Made by a program: the position numbers and the translations under genes. A DNA stretch of 64,000 bases from Gammaproteobacteria bacterium (GTDB lineage: Bacteria > Pseudomonadota > Gammaproteobacteria > Pseudomonadales > Azotimanducaceae): positions 122,306-186,305 of the forward strand of contig PAFU01000026.1 of the NCBI GenBank assembly GCA_002704225.1, read 5' to 3'. Shown here one piece after another: positions 36,060 to 45,463 of this stretch (positions within the stretch are counted from its first letter, which is position 1; the number at the start of each line of letters is the position of its first letter). The notes beneath the pieces were generated by a model. The model was not told where the DNA came from, made no database searches, and was given only the letters and a program-made list of their open reading frames with translations.

Positions 36060-37065
36060 GAGTTTCTCCACGATAAGTTATCCAGTCACATGCTTGATCC
36101 AGCCGCTGCCAAATGGCCGCCTGTATGGCTGGCGTTTCATTCACCAAGTGATGCCGGGCAGGCGGGATGATGTGGATTTGTCCTTGGGGATAGATACGTT
36201 CCAGCACCGGTAAATTATGTCGATAGCTGACGGTACGATCGCCGTATCCATGAAGGATTTTAGGCTCCAAAAAGGAAGGCGCCAGTGACTCGAAGCGGCT
36301 GAACCAATTGACCATGGCATTGACCCACGCTACCGGGAGCGTTTGGGCCTGCAGCGGGTCGCGACCCAACAAAGCGACAAATTCCGGGTTATCAATGTTC
36401 GTCGACACGTCGCGCGGACGGGATTCCACCATGCGCTTGGCCAGCTCAAATACCCAACGCATGGAAATCCAAGCATAGGGTCTCACCAATGGCGCGAGCA
36501 GCACCATCTCTCCCGTTGGGCGATTCAGTTCCGTGAGTTGCTTCTGCTGCCAATATTCCATGGTCAGTGCACCGCCCATGCTCTGACCAAACCAATGCAG
36601 AGGCAGATCGACTGAGAGGCGTTTGCTCAATTTGTGCACAACCCCAAGGACCTCAATGTAGCGTTGAAAGTCGCTGATCGTTGCCTGGGGCCCGGTCGAC
36701 AATCCGTGTCCGATTTGGTCAAACCCCACCACGGCGATGTTGCGCTCAAGCAGTTCAGCCACCAGATGGCCATACAGCCCCATATGGTCGTAGTAACCGT
36801 GACAGACCAATGCCCAAGCCACCGGCTCATTTCCTGCGGGCCGGAAGGTCTGCACAAAAATACGCTCCTGACCCACCGCAACCACACCGTAGGAGCGGGT
36901 CGCACCAGCGTGTTCAAAACCCAGACTGTAATACCCGTTGTATTGCTCAAACAGACTCGGATCAATCTCGCACCAGGTGCCCTCGTCCACGGGAGACGCC
37001 GCCAATCCATGAATCAAGGCCGCATCATCAAAAACACACTGTCCGCGTTTCGCCAACTCGATCAC
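36049..37065 (-). CDS. alpha/beta hydrolase, monoacylglycerol lipase-like
   Basis: The 338-residue protein has 'ALVCHGYYDHMGLYGHLV' before the oxyanion hole, the nucleophile S162 in 'WFGQSMGGALTMEY', and a C-terminal 'PPARHHLVNE' with the likely catalytic His. The pattern fits the Hydrolase_4/monoglyceride lipase group; the substrate is unknown. It is translated just ahead of the D-2-hydroxyacid dehydrogenase and nine bases after fba, so it may belong to the fba-pgk-tktA transcript. Confidence 0.82.
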   Translation of the reverse strand: MIELAKRGQCVFDDAALIHGLAASPVDEGTWCEIDPSLFEQYNGYYSLGFEHAGATRSYGVVAVGQERIFVQTFRPAGNEPVAWALVCHGYYDHMGLYGHLVAELLERNIAVVGFDQIGHGLSTGPQATISDFQRYIEVLGVVHKLSKRLSVDLPLHWFGQSMGGALTMEYWQQKQLTELNRPTGEMVLLAPLVRPYAWISMRWVFELAKRMVESRPRDVSTNIDNPEFVALLGRDPLQAQTLPVAWVNAMVNWFSRFESLAPSFLEPKILHGYGDRTVSYRHNLPVLERIYPQGQIHIIPPARHHLVNETPAIQAAIWQRLDQACDWITYRGETHGL

Positions 37066-37074
37066 GCGATCTAC

Positions 37075-38139
37075 CTAGGCAATCAGAGGCGTTAGTTCAC
37101 CGGCGGCGTAGTGCATGAACATGGCATCCAGCGACTTGGCTTGAATTTTATCTGCATGACCCGCGGTGCCGAAGGCTTCGTAACGCGCGACCACAACATC
37201 TTTCATGGCTTGTTGAGACACCGCCAGATATTTGCGTGGATCAAACTCGCTCGGATTACCCGTTAAAAATTTACGGATGGAGGCGGTTGAGGCCAAGCGC
37301 AGGTCCGTATCGATATTTACCTTACGCACGCCATGCTTGATCCCTTGCTGAATTTCTTCCACCGGTACGCCATAGGTTTCAGCGATTTCGCCGCCGTGGG
37401 CATTGATTTCCTGCAGCAGTTCTTGAGGCACGGATGAACTGCCGTGCATCACCAGATGCGTATTGGGCAGTCGCTGGTGAATGGCCTTGATACGGTCGAT
37501 GGCCAAAATGTCGCCTGAGGGTGGGCGGCTGAATTTGTAAGCGCCGTGGGACGTTCCGATGGCAATCGCCAGTGCGTCCACTTCGGTTTTCGCAACAAAG
37601 TCCGCCGCTTCTTCAGGGTCCGTCAGGAGCTGATCCATATTCAACACACCTTCCGCACCAACGCCATCTTCCTCACCGGCAGTGCCGGTTTCAAGGGAGC
37701 CCAAGCAGCCGAGCTCACCTTCAACCGAGACGCCGCAAGCATGAGCCATCTCCACAACTCGACGGGTTACAGCAACGTTGTACTCGTACTCTGCTGGAGT
37801 CTTTTGATCTTCAAGCAAGGAGCCATCCATCATCACTGAGGTGAAACCCATCTGCATGGAGCGCTGACAGACGTCTGCAGACGCACCGTGGTCTTGATGC
37901 ATCACCACGGGTATGTGGGGGAATTCTTCTACTGCCGCAAGCATCAAGTGACGCAAAAAATTGGGCCCAGCGTACTTACGCGCACCGGCAGATGCCTGCA
38001 CGATCACCGGGCTGTTGGTTTCATCAGCGCCTTCCATGATGGCGCGCATCTGCTCCAGGTTGTTGACGTTAAAAGCAGGCACGCCGTAATCGTTTTCTGC
38101 CGCATGATCCAAAAGCTGACGCATACTGATAAGGGCCAT
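37075..38139 (-). CDS. fba: class II fructose-bisphosphate aldolase
   Basis: The enzyme cleaves fructose 1,6-bisphosphate to two triose phosphates. The 354-residue protein has zinc ligands in '[11 protein letters not shown]' and 'GTSHGAYK', and '[20 protein letters not shown]'. It is of the longer class II type (CbbA/Fda) usual in Pseudomonas, not the E. coli FbaA length. It follows pgk by 59 bases. Confidence 0.95.
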   Translation of the reverse strand: MALISMRQLLDHAAENDYGVPAFNVNNLEQMRAIMEGADETNSPVIVQASAGARKYAGPNFLRHLMLAAVEEFPHIPVVMHQDHGASADVCQRSMQMGFTSVMMDGSLLEDQKTPAEYEYNVAVTRRVVEMAHACGVSVEGELGCLGSLETGTAGEEDGVGAEGVLNMDQLLTDPEEAADFVAKTEVDALAIAIGTSHGAYKFSRPPSGDILAIDRIKAIHQRLPNTHLVMHGSSSVPQELLQEINAHGGEIAETYGVPVEEIQQGIKHGVRKVNIDTDLRLASTASIRKFLTGNPSEFDPRKYLAVSQQAMKDVVVARYEAFGTAGHADKIQAKSLDAMFMHYAAGELTPLIA

Positions 38140-38198
38140 AGTCGTTCTCCGCTAAATTTTATCGTTGTATTTTTTGCTCATTCGAGCCGCCGCCCGCG

Positions 38199-39377
38199 TT
38201 AATCAATCGCGCTGCAACGCTCGCCCAATACCGCTACTGCAGGCAGGGTCTTACCCTCAACCAACTCTAAAAAGGCGCCCCCTCCGGTGGAGATATAGGA
38301 AATCCCCTCGGCGAGACCATACTGCTCTACCGCTGCCAATGTATCTCCACCACCCGCAATGGAGAACGCATCGCTCTCCGAGATGGCCTCACCAATCACC
38401 TTGGTGCCCTGCCCAAACTGCGCAAACTCGAAGACACCAACGGGCCCATTCCACATAATGGTTTGCGCATCCATCAAACTCTCTGCCCAGGCTCGGGCCG
38501 TCACGGGGCCAATATCTAAAATCATCTCATCAGACTGAACGTTGTCGATAGCTTTCACCACACCTACCGCATCCGCGGCAAAAGTCTTCGCCACCATCAC
38601 ATCAACGGGAATCGGGATATCCACTTGGTCGGCAATGTGTCGTGCGGTATCCAGCAGTTCAGGCTCGTACAGCGAGCTGCCCACTTCATAGCCTGCCGCA
38701 GCGATAAATGTATTGGCAATTCCACCACCAACAATGATGCGGTCGGCAATGGATGCCAACGAGCCAAGCACCTCTAGCTTGGTTGATACCTTGGCACCGC
38801 CAATGATGGCGACCATGGGTGTCGCCGGCTGGGCCAAGGTTTGTTGAAAGGCGCGCAGCTCGGCTTCGAGTAACAATCCTGCGCAGACGCTTGGCGCATA
38901 CTTTGCCACGCCGTGAGTCGAGGCTTGTGCACGATGCGCGGGACCAAAGGCATCCATCACAAAAACATCGCAAATCTCCGCCATGCGTCGTGCCAATGTT
39001 TCATCGTCGGCTTTTTCACCCGTCAAAAAGCGCACATTTTCAAGCAAGGCGACCTGTCCGGTCTGGACATTTTTGCAGTCGTCCAACTCGGGCAAAAGCG
39101 CTACCGATGTATCAAGCAGCTCGCCCAACCGCTGGGCGACCGGCGCCAAAGACGCCGATGCATCAAAGCTGCCTTCCTTGGGTCGACCCAGATGGGACAT
39201 CACCACCACGCTTGCCCCCTGACTGAGCGCCGCCTCAATCGTCGGGACCGATGCCTGAATGCGGGTGTCGCTGGTCACCTTACCGTCGCTGAGCGGCACA
39301 TTGAGATCTGCACGAATCAATACGCGCTTACCTGACAACACCAATTCAGACATCGCCGTTATGTGAGGTATGTTCAT
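38199..39377 (-). CDS. pgk: phosphoglycerate kinase
   Basis: Pgk transfers phosphate between 1,3-bisphosphoglycerate and ADP. The 392-residue protein has '[17 protein letters not shown]', '[13 protein letters not shown]', '[16 protein letters not shown]' and the C-terminal nucleotide loop '[17 protein letters not shown]'. Start ATG 39377; ATG 39353 is an alternative. It follows tktA by 52 bases. The gene for erythrose-4-phosphate or glyceraldehyde-3-phosphate dehydrogenase that often separates tktA and pgk is absent. Confidence 0.96.
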   Translation of the reverse strand: MNIPHITAMSELVLSGKRVLIRADLNVPLSDGKVTSDTRIQASVPTIEAALSQGASVVVMSHLGRPKEGSFDASASLAPVAQRLGELLDTSVALLPELDDCKNVQTGQVALLENVRFLTGEKADDETLARRMAEICDVFVMDAFGPAHRAQASTHGVAKYAPSVCAGLLLEAELRAFQQTLAQPATPMVAIIGGAKVSTKLEVLGSLASIADRIIVGGGIANTFIAAAGYEVGSSLYEPELLDTARHIADQVDIPIPVDVMVAKTFAADAVGVVKAIDNVQSDEMILDIGPVTARAWAESLMDAQTIMWNGPVGVFEFAQFGQGTKVIGEAISESDAFSIAGGGDTLAAVEQYGLAEGISYISTGGGAFLELVEGKTLPAVAVLGERCSAID

Positions 39378-39429
39378 GGCCTGAGTACTTCCTGTGCCTG
39401 CTTTGCCTGCTCGGTTCTAATCCTTCCCT

Positions 39430-41412
39430 TTACGCGCGGCCCATCACAGCCAGCGCCTGAGCCACGACCCGATCCGTTGTCATCCCCATGGCCTCAAGGG
39501 CTTGGGAGCCGGGCGCGGAAAGACCGAAGCGATCAATACCCACCACCGCGCCGTCTAAACCAACGTACTTGAACCACGTATCCGGATGACCCGCCTCCAC
39601 AGCCACCCGAGCCCGCAGGTCGTGGGGCAATACCGATGCTTGATAGGCCGCATCTTGCGCAGCAAACACTTCAACGCAGGGCATGGAAACGACCCGGGCC
39701 GCAATGCCCTGCTGGGCCAAAACATTCGCCGCGTCGAGGGCAAGCGAAACCTCAGAGCCAGTGGCCATCAGCACGACGTCAGGTGTTTGAGCAGGTTCGT
39801 GCAGGATATAACCGCCGCGGGCCACGTTCGCAAATGCCTCTTCTGTGCGAGCCTGAGCCACTGTTTTCTGACGCGTAAACACCAAAGCCGTTGGGGTCGT
39901 GCGGCTGGCGATAGCCGACTTCCAAGCGAAGGCGCTTTCAACGGTATCGCAGGGGCGCCAGGTCGAAAGATTCGGCGTCGTGCGCAAGTTGGCCAACTGC
40001 TCGACGGGCTGGTGCGTGGGGCCGTCTTCACCAACGGCGACAGAGTCGTGGGTATACACAAATATGTTCGGCAATTGCATCAACGCCGCCAAACGCACCG
40101 CATTGCGGGCGTACTCCATAAAGATCAGGAATGTTCCGGTAAAGGGTCGATAACCACCGTGCAGCTGCATGCCGTTGCTGATCGCGGTCATGCCAAATTC
40201 CCGGACACCAAAGCTCATGTACTGATCGTCTCGCGCATCGCTCCAGCGCGTGTTGTTTGAGCCTGTCAGATCCGCGGATCCACCAAACAGCTCCGGCACA
40301 CCCTGAGCAATCGCACCAATGGCCGCTTGAGACGACTTGCGGGTTTCCAGATCAACAGGGTTCGCCTGCTGCTGTTGAGCAAAGGCATCGATGGCTTGAT
40401 CCCAGTTACTGGGCAATTCGCCCTGCATTCGCCGAGTAAATTCTGCGGCCTGATCGGGGTTCGCATGTTGGAAGGCATCCATCGCCGTCTGCCACACCTG
40501 TTGCGCCTGGGCACCGGCTTCGCGTTGATCCCACGCCTCTTGAATATCCGTCGGAATTTCCCAAGCGGGGGCAGTCCAGCCTAACTCTGCCTTGGTTAGT
40601 GCAATTTCGTCTTCGCCCAACACCGAGCCGTGGGCGCCCGCGGTACCACGCTTGTTTGGTGAACCGAAACCAATAACGGTTTTACAGCACACCAAGGTGG
40701 GGCGGCCGTCGGATTGCGTCGCGTTTTTCAGCGCGTCGGAGATTTCCTGAGCGTCGTGACCGTTCACATTGCGAATCACTCGCCAGCCATAGGCTTCAAA
40801 ACGTGCGGGCACATCTTCGTTGAACCATTCGTTCACTTCACCATCAATCGAAATGCCGTTGTCGTCGTAGAGGCAAATCAGTTTCGACAGACCGAGAGTC
40901 CCGGCCAAAGAAGCCGCCTCATGGGAAATGCCTTCCATCAGGCAGCCGTCTCCGGCGATTACCCAAGTCCGATGATCTACCACGGCGCAATCCGCCGTGT
41001 TGAATTCCGCTGCGAGCTTTTGCTCCGCCAGCGCCATGCCTACCGACATGGCAAACCCTTGGCCCAGCGGCCCCGTTGTCGTTTCAACCCCCGGGCACTC
41101 GCCGAATTCCGGGTGCCCCGCAGTCTTTGCGTGAAGCTGCCGAAAGTCTTTGAGGTCTTGCAGACTGACGTCATAGCCCGTGAGGTGGAGTAACGCATAG
41201 AGCAACATCGAGCCATGACCGTTTGAGAGCACAAACCTGTCACGATCAAACCAGTGCGGGTCATTCGGGTTATGCTTCAAAAAGTCTCGCCACAGCACCT
41301 CAGCAACATCCGCAAGGCCCATGGGGGCTCCGGGGTGACCGCTGTTCGCTGCCTGGACAGCGTCCATTGCCAATACGCGGACGGCGTTGGCGTTTTCAAA
41401 TCGTGTGGACAT
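39430..41412 (-). CDS. tktA: transketolase
   Basis: Transketolase moves two-carbon units with thiamine diphosphate in the pentose phosphate pathway. The protein has 660 residues, with the thiamine motif 'VIAGDGCLMEGISHEAASLAG...LYDDNG', 'SGHPGAPMGLADVAEVLW' and 'VGEDGPTHQPVEQLANLR'. The ATG at 41412 follows GAGAAGG; a longer frame to 41472 is unlikely. It is divergent from metK, the arrangement found in Pseudomonas. Confidence 0.96.
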   Translation of the reverse strand: MSTRFENANAVRVLAMDAVQAANSGHPGAPMGLADVAEVLWRDFLKHNPNDPHWFDRDRFVLSNGHGSMLLYALLHLTGYDVSLQDLKDFRQLHAKTAGHPEFGECPGVETTTGPLGQGFAMSVGMALAEQKLAAEFNTADCAVVDHRTWVIAGDGCLMEGISHEAASLAGTLGLSKLICLYDDNGISIDGEVNEWFNEDVPARFEAYGWRVIRNVNGHDAQEISDALKNATQSDGRPTLVCCKTVIGFGSPNKRGTAGAHGSVLGEDEIALTKAELGWTAPAWEIPTDIQEAWDQREAGAQAQQVWQTAMDAFQHANPDQAAEFTRRMQGELPSNWDQAIDAFAQQQQANPVDLETRKSSQAAIGAIAQGVPELFGGSADLTGSNNTRWSDARDDQYMSFGVREFGMTAISNGMQLHGGYRPFTGTFLIFMEYARNAVRLAALMQLPNIFVYTHDSVAVGEDGPTHQPVEQLANLRTTPNLSTWRPCDTVESAFAWKSAIASRTTPTALVFTRQKTVAQARTEEAFANVARGGYILHEPAQTPDVVLMATGSEVSLALDAANVLAQQGIAARVVSMPCVEVFAAQDAAYQASVLPHDLRARVAVEAGHPDTWFKYVGLDGAVVGIDRFGLSAPGSQALEAMGMTTDRVVAQALAVMGRA

Positions 41413-41574
41413 AGACCTTCTCTTCGGGATGAAGGCCCATTGTCCTAGTTTTGCCGCCCTTGCTGCAAACATTCTGCGAACTAAATCAAAATTAAGTCAC
41501 TTAACCCCGCAAATGATATCCAGTAGCATCGCTGCCTCGATAACTTACCCCTGCAAGAGGGTCTTGGAGCTAAA

Positions 41575-42732
41575 ATGTACAACCAGTCTTTATTCACGTC
41601 GGAATCCGTATCTGAGGGTCATCCCGACAAAGTGGCGGATCAAATCTCTGATGCAGTCGTCGACGCTATGCTGGCCCAAGACAAAGAGTCACGGGTTGCC
41701 TGCGAAACCATGATCAAAACCGGCATCGTCATTCTCGCCGGCGAAATTCGCAGCGATGCCGTCGTGGATTTCGACAAACTGACCCGAGCGGTCATTGAGC
41801 GCATTGGTTATGACGGCCCCGAAATCGGTTTTGACCCGGAAGCCTGCACAGTCGTGAATGCGCTTGGTCAACAGAGCTCGGACATTGCCATGGGCGTAGA
41901 CGAATCCGATGACCACGAGCAGGGTGCCGGCGACCAAGGTCTTATGTTCGGTTATGCCACTGATGAAACCGACGTGCTGATGCCAGCCCCCATCGTGTAT
42001 TCGCATCGATTGGTCGAACAACAAGCCAAGGCGCGTCGCAGCAGCCTGCCGTTTCTGCGCCCTGATGCAAAGAGCCAGCTGACCTTTCGGTATGACGAAG
42101 CTGGCAAGCCGGTAGGTATTGATGCCGTAGTCCTGTCGACCCAACATTCCCCCGATGTGGATCAAGCCACACTGCGTGAAGCGGTAATGGAAGAAATCAT
42201 CAAGCCTGTACTGCCAGCCAACTGGGTATCCAATGAAACCCAGTTTCATATTAACCCCACCGGCCAATTCATTATTGGCGGCCCGGTTGGAGATTGCGGA
42301 TTGACCGGACGCAAAATCATTGTCGATACCTATGGCGGCATGGCCCGACACGGGGGTGGCGCGTTTTCTGGCAAAGACCCCTCCAAGGTCGATCGGTCTG
42401 CAGCCTATGCAGGTCGCTATGTCGCCAAAAATATCGTCGCAGCAGGCCTTGCCCAGCGCTGCGAAATTCAGGTGAGTTATGCCATTGGGGTCGCCGAACC
42501 TACCTCCATCAGCGTGGATACCTATGGCACAGGGAAGATCAGCGACAATGAAATTATTCAACTTGTCCGTGAACACTTTGATTTGAGGCCAAAGGGCCTA
42601 ATCGCGATGCTAGACCTGAAACGCCCCATCTATCAGCAAACTGCCGCCTACGGGCACTTCGGCCGCACCGGTGACGACTTTACCTGGGAACGCACGGACA
42701 AAGCTGATGCGTTGGCTGCCGCTATCTCGTAA
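41575..42732 (+). CDS. metK: S-adenosylmethionine synthetase
   Basis: MetK makes S-adenosylmethionine from methionine and ATP. The 385-residue protein has '[20 protein letters not shown]', '[12 protein letters not shown]' and '[19 protein letters not shown]'. GGAG six bases before the ATG supports the start. The 162-base leader shared with tktA shows no SAM or SAH riboswitch motif that I can find. metF follows after 39 bases, so the pair links the activated methyl cycle with methyl-folate supply. Confidence 0.97.
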   Translation: MYNQSLFTSESVSEGHPDKVADQISDAVVDAMLAQDKESRVACETMIKTGIVILAGEIRSDAVVDFDKLTRAVIERIGYDGPEIGFDPEACTVVNALGQQSSDIAMGVDESDDHEQGAGDQGLMFGYATDETDVLMPAPIVYSHRLVEQQAKARRSSLPFLRPDAKSQLTFRYDEAGKPVGIDAVVLSTQHSPDVDQATLREAVMEEIIKPVLPANWVSNETQFHINPTGQFIIGGPVGDCGLTGRKIIVDTYGGMARHGGGAFSGKDPSKVDRSAAYAGRYVAKNIVAAGLAQRCEIQVSYAIGVAEPTSISVDTYGTGKISDNEIIQLVREHFDLRPKGLIAMLDLKRPIYQQTAAYGHFGRTGDDFTWERTDKADALAAAIS

Positions 42733-42750
42733 TTACAGGAGCTCGCCGTA

Positions 42751-42770
42751 ATGGGTTCCTAGGAACCCAT
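42751..42770. promoter_or_regulatory. perfect 20-bp palindrome at the metF start
   Basis: ATGGGTTCCT is followed directly by its reverse complement AGGAACCCAT, and the element ends one base before the metF ATG. In RNA it would fold to an 8-bp stem with a CUAG loop holding the only AGGA upstream of metF. The left arm also opens a three-codon frame (Met-Gly-Ser-stop) behind its own AGGAG, nine bases upstream. As DNA it could equally be an operator. See the finding. Confidence 0.7.
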
Positions 42771-42771
42771 C

Positions 42772-43629
42772 ATGAGCCATGCAAACGACACCGCGACTCG
42801 TCCATCTTTGAGCTTTGAATTTTTCCCGCCAAAGGACGATGCAGGTATCGACCGCCTGATGAGCGGTACGGCGTCACGTCTCTCGGCATTCGACCCCGAG
42901 TACTTCTCCGTTACATCCGGCGCCGGTGGCTCTACCCGGGAGGGTACACAAGCCTTGGTGGAAAAGCTGGTTCGTTCCGGCGCCAATGCCGTCCCCCATC
43001 TTTCCGTTGGTGGTAGCACTGACGCGGAGGTCGGCCGCCTGGTTGAACACTATCGAAACCTTGGGATTCAACGCATCCTTTGCCTTCGAGGAGACCAACC
43101 TTCCGACGGCAACCAACACGCCGTCTTCGCAAGAGATTTAGTTGAGCAACTGCACCAACGCTTTCCCGGACAATTCGAGTTGAGCGTCGCCGCCTACCCC
43201 GAGATACACCCAGATTCCGCGTCAGCAGAAGAGGATATGCGCTACTTCGCCGCCAAGGTTCATGCTGGGGCAAGTTCCGCAATCACTCAGTATTTTTATT
43301 CGCCCGATGCCTACGAGTACTTTATGGAACGCTGCGAAAAAGCCGGCGTGCACATACCCGTTCACGTGGGGGTTATGCCGATCACGAACATCGATTCGTT
43401 GCAGCGATTCAGCGCCAAGGCCGGGGCTGACATTCCGCGTTGGCTGAGTAAGTCCATGGCAGGTTACGCCGATGACGAAAAAGGCTTGGTATCTTTCGGT
43501 GTGGAGGTTGTCACCAACCTATGTGAGAAATTGCTGACAATGGGAGCACCTGGGCTACACTTCTACACACTGAATCGATGGGGAGCGAGCAGCCAAATTT
43601 GCCGTAATTTGGGGTTCCCCGAACACTAG
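42772..43629 (+). CDS. metF: methylenetetrahydrofolate reductase
   Basis: MetF reduces methylene-THF to methyl-THF for methionine synthesis, using FAD. The 285-residue protein has 'LSFEFFPPKDDAGIDRL', 'FSVTSGAGGSTREGT', 'ILCLRGDQPSDG' and 'ITQYFYSPDAY'. Its start codon is immediately downstream of a perfect palindrome that contains the ribosome binding site. It sits between metK and rsmE on one strand, with 39- and 12-base gaps, so one transcript is likely. Confidence 0.94.
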   Translation: MSHANDTATRPSLSFEFFPPKDDAGIDRLMSGTASRLSAFDPEYFSVTSGAGGSTREGTQALVEKLVRSGANAVPHLSVGGSTDAEVGRLVEHYRNLGIQRILCLRGDQPSDGNQHAVFARDLVEQLHQRFPGQFELSVAAYPEIHPDSASAEEDMRYFAAKVHAGASSAITQYFYSPDAYEYFMERCEKAGVHIPVHVGVMPITNIDSLQRFSAKAGADIPRWLSKSMAGYADDEKGLVSFGVEVVTNLCEKLLTMGAPGLHFYTLNRWGASSQICRNLGFPEH

Positions 43630-43641
43630 GGAACCTTCAAC

Positions 43642-44373
43642 GTGTCACGCTTGAACCGATTTTACATCGCTGGAGCGCATGCCCCAGGCGACGCTCTGCA
43701 GCTGGATGCAGAACGATCGAACTACCTATGCCGAGCGCTGCGCATGAGCGAAGGTGACGAACTGGACATCTTTGACGGGGTAGGCGGTTTGTACCGCTGC
43801 AAGGTCAGCCTTGCCCATCAGCGCCGAGCGAAAGTTGAGGTGCTTGAGCGCCAACCCCCTGAACCGAAACCCGCAAATGGGCCCTCGCTGGCCATCGCCT
43901 TGCTCAAGGGCCAAGCCATGGATCGAGCCATTCAACAGGCCACTGAACTCGGCGCGCAACATATCTGGCTACTGCAGGGTGCACGCAGCAACCTAACCCT
44001 GAAAGAAGACCGCTTGGCACAAAAAATGGGGCATTGGCAACGCATTATCGCTTCCGCCTGCGAACAGTGCGGTCAACTCTGGCTGCCAAGCCTGCACGAA
44101 CCACGAGCCGTTGCCGACTGTTTAGAACAGCAAGCCAGCGAGGTTCAGCCCATCGTATTTGAACCCGAAGGAGACGCGATGCCGTCAAGGCTGGCGGCCT
44201 ACAACCCCCTGATCTTTGTGGGCCCTGAGGGCGGTTGGAGCGACACAGAGAAACAACTGTTCCAACGCAAAAACGTGGCGACTTATCGGCTTGGCAGTAC
44301 CATCTTGCGCGCGGAGACGATGCCAGCGGTTGGGATCGCACTGGTTCAACAGGCTAGGGGCTGGCCCAGCTAG
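43642..44373 (+). CDS. rsmE: 16S rRNA (uracil-1498-N3)-methyltransferase
   Basis: RsmE methylates U1498 of 16S rRNA with SAM. The 243-residue protein has an N-terminal PUA-like domain ('RFYIAGAHAPGDALQL', 'YLCRALRMSEGDELDIFDG') and a C-terminal SPOUT domain with 'LIFVGPEGGWSDTEKQLF' and the knotted 'YRLGSTILRAETMPAVGIAL'. The start is GTG 43642, 12 bases after metF, so the SAM user is made together with SAM and methyl-folate supply. Its stop overlaps the convergent downstream gene by four bases. Confidence 0.93.
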   Translation: MSRLNRFYIAGAHAPGDALQLDAERSNYLCRALRMSEGDELDIFDGVGGLYRCKVSLAHQRRAKVEVLERQPPEPKPANGPSLAIALLKGQAMDRAIQQATELGAQHIWLLQGARSNLTLKEDRLAQKMGHWQRIIASACEQCGQLWLPSLHEPRAVADCLEQQASEVQPIVFEPEGDAMPSRLAAYNPLIFVGPEGGWSDTEKQLFQRKNVATYRLGSTILRAETMPAVGIALVQQARGWPS

Positions 44374-45275
44374 TCTGGCAACTTTTGCTGGAGCGCTTGA
44401 ACGGCTTGGCTAAGGGTCTCTAGGCTATGATCCAGAGAGGAGTCCGATGGACCACTGGCCACTTCTTGCCGTACGCCATCCAATAAACCCGGCAGAATGT
44501 CCAGCACCGCTGTAAGTTGGGCTGTCGCCTCCATTGTTTGAGGGCCATCGTCAGTAGCCAGATCAAACTCACCCCCAGAAGCCAACACGTCTGCTCGCTC
44601 AATCACCCGCTCATACCACAGGTCATCGATCTGCGACGGTCTGGAAGCACCATCCTTTGCTTGCGGGGCGCCAAGATCTCGGAGCAACAGCTTGGCATCC
44701 GTCAGCACTTGGTAATGATGCACGTCAATCGTTAAGGTTCCATCGAGCAATCGGTCCAACAGATTGGTCTGAGATCCGCAAATTTCCATGACATCCGCCC
44801 AGCCAAGCTCCGCTCCATAGTCGTATACCTGCTGGAACCCGCTTCGTAGGTCAGCCACTTCACTGGTCTGATCCAGATGATCAAGCAGCCGATCCCAGCG
44901 TTCTGATTCTGCGGGCGCCTCAACGTCAAGCTCGACCAGTAGCCCTGTCAGTGCAGTACGCAAAGGATCCAGCACCGGCAGTGCCACTTGTTCCGCCCCA
45001 ACCCGTTGCTGATCAAGCGTCTTCAGATATCTTCCCGCATCTCTGAGGAGTACGAAGCTCTCCGCGGTCAAGACCGCGTCACCCTTGTGAACGGCATCGA
45101 GCCAGCGCCCCAGTAAATGCCAGGTACTGTCCGCCTGCTCTTCAATACTGAATGCCTGAGCCACACGGGCCATTGCGGCGACACCGGAGGTGCGCTGCTC
45201 ATCAATGATGGCGGCCAGAAGGCCTCGTTCGAAATCTTGTCGCAGACCTGCAATTTCTTGGGCTGTTAAGTGCAT
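44370..45275 (-). CDS. uncharacterised helical protein resembling ChpA N-terminal domains
   Basis: I do not recognise this 301-residue protein firmly. It is acidic, has no signal peptide or membrane segment, and looks almost fully helical. 'MARVAQAF...TWHLLGRWLDAVHKGD...LLRDAGRYLKTLD' (about residues 35-90) resembles, from memory, repeated HPt-like N-terminal modules of ChpA, the histidine kinase of type IV pilus twitching motility, but without the kinase part and without a clear phosphorylatable His motif. In Pseudomonas the pilGHIJK-chpA cluster begins beside gshB, which is this gene's divergent neighbour. That match of position and pattern is suggestive only. Confidence 0.6.
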   Translation of the reverse strand: MHLTAQEIAGLRQDFERGLLAAIIDEQRTSGVAAMARVAQAFSIEEQADSTWHLLGRWLDAVHKGDAVLTAESFVLLRDAGRYLKTLDQQRVGAEQVALPVLDPLRTALTGLLVELDVEAPAESERWDRLLDHLDQTSEVADLRSGFQQVYDYGAELGWADVMEICGSQTNLLDRLLDGTLTIDVHHYQVLTDAKLLLRDLGAPQAKDGASRPSQIDDLWYERVIERADVLASGGEFDLATDDGPQTMEATAQLTAVLDILPGLLDGVRQEVASGPSDSSLDHSLETLSQAVQALQQKLPD

Positions 45276-45463
45276 CGCGATGCCATCAAGACCTTTGGTT
45301 CGTATACGCTCATTTTTTCGTTTGATCCCATATCCCCATGGTACTCGGCACAGTGTTTGCTGGGCAGAAAATTTACCTGCACCGGTCTGTCAACTGCCAT
45401 TGGATTTGCGTCGTTGGCATAACAATCGTTACCGTAGCGTTTTACCACGTTGCAGACTATTCC

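Noticed and set aside
41413..41574. Possible SAM or SAH riboswitch before metK
   Set aside because: No conserved core motif of either class could be found; only a weak CCCT/AGGG hairpin is present.
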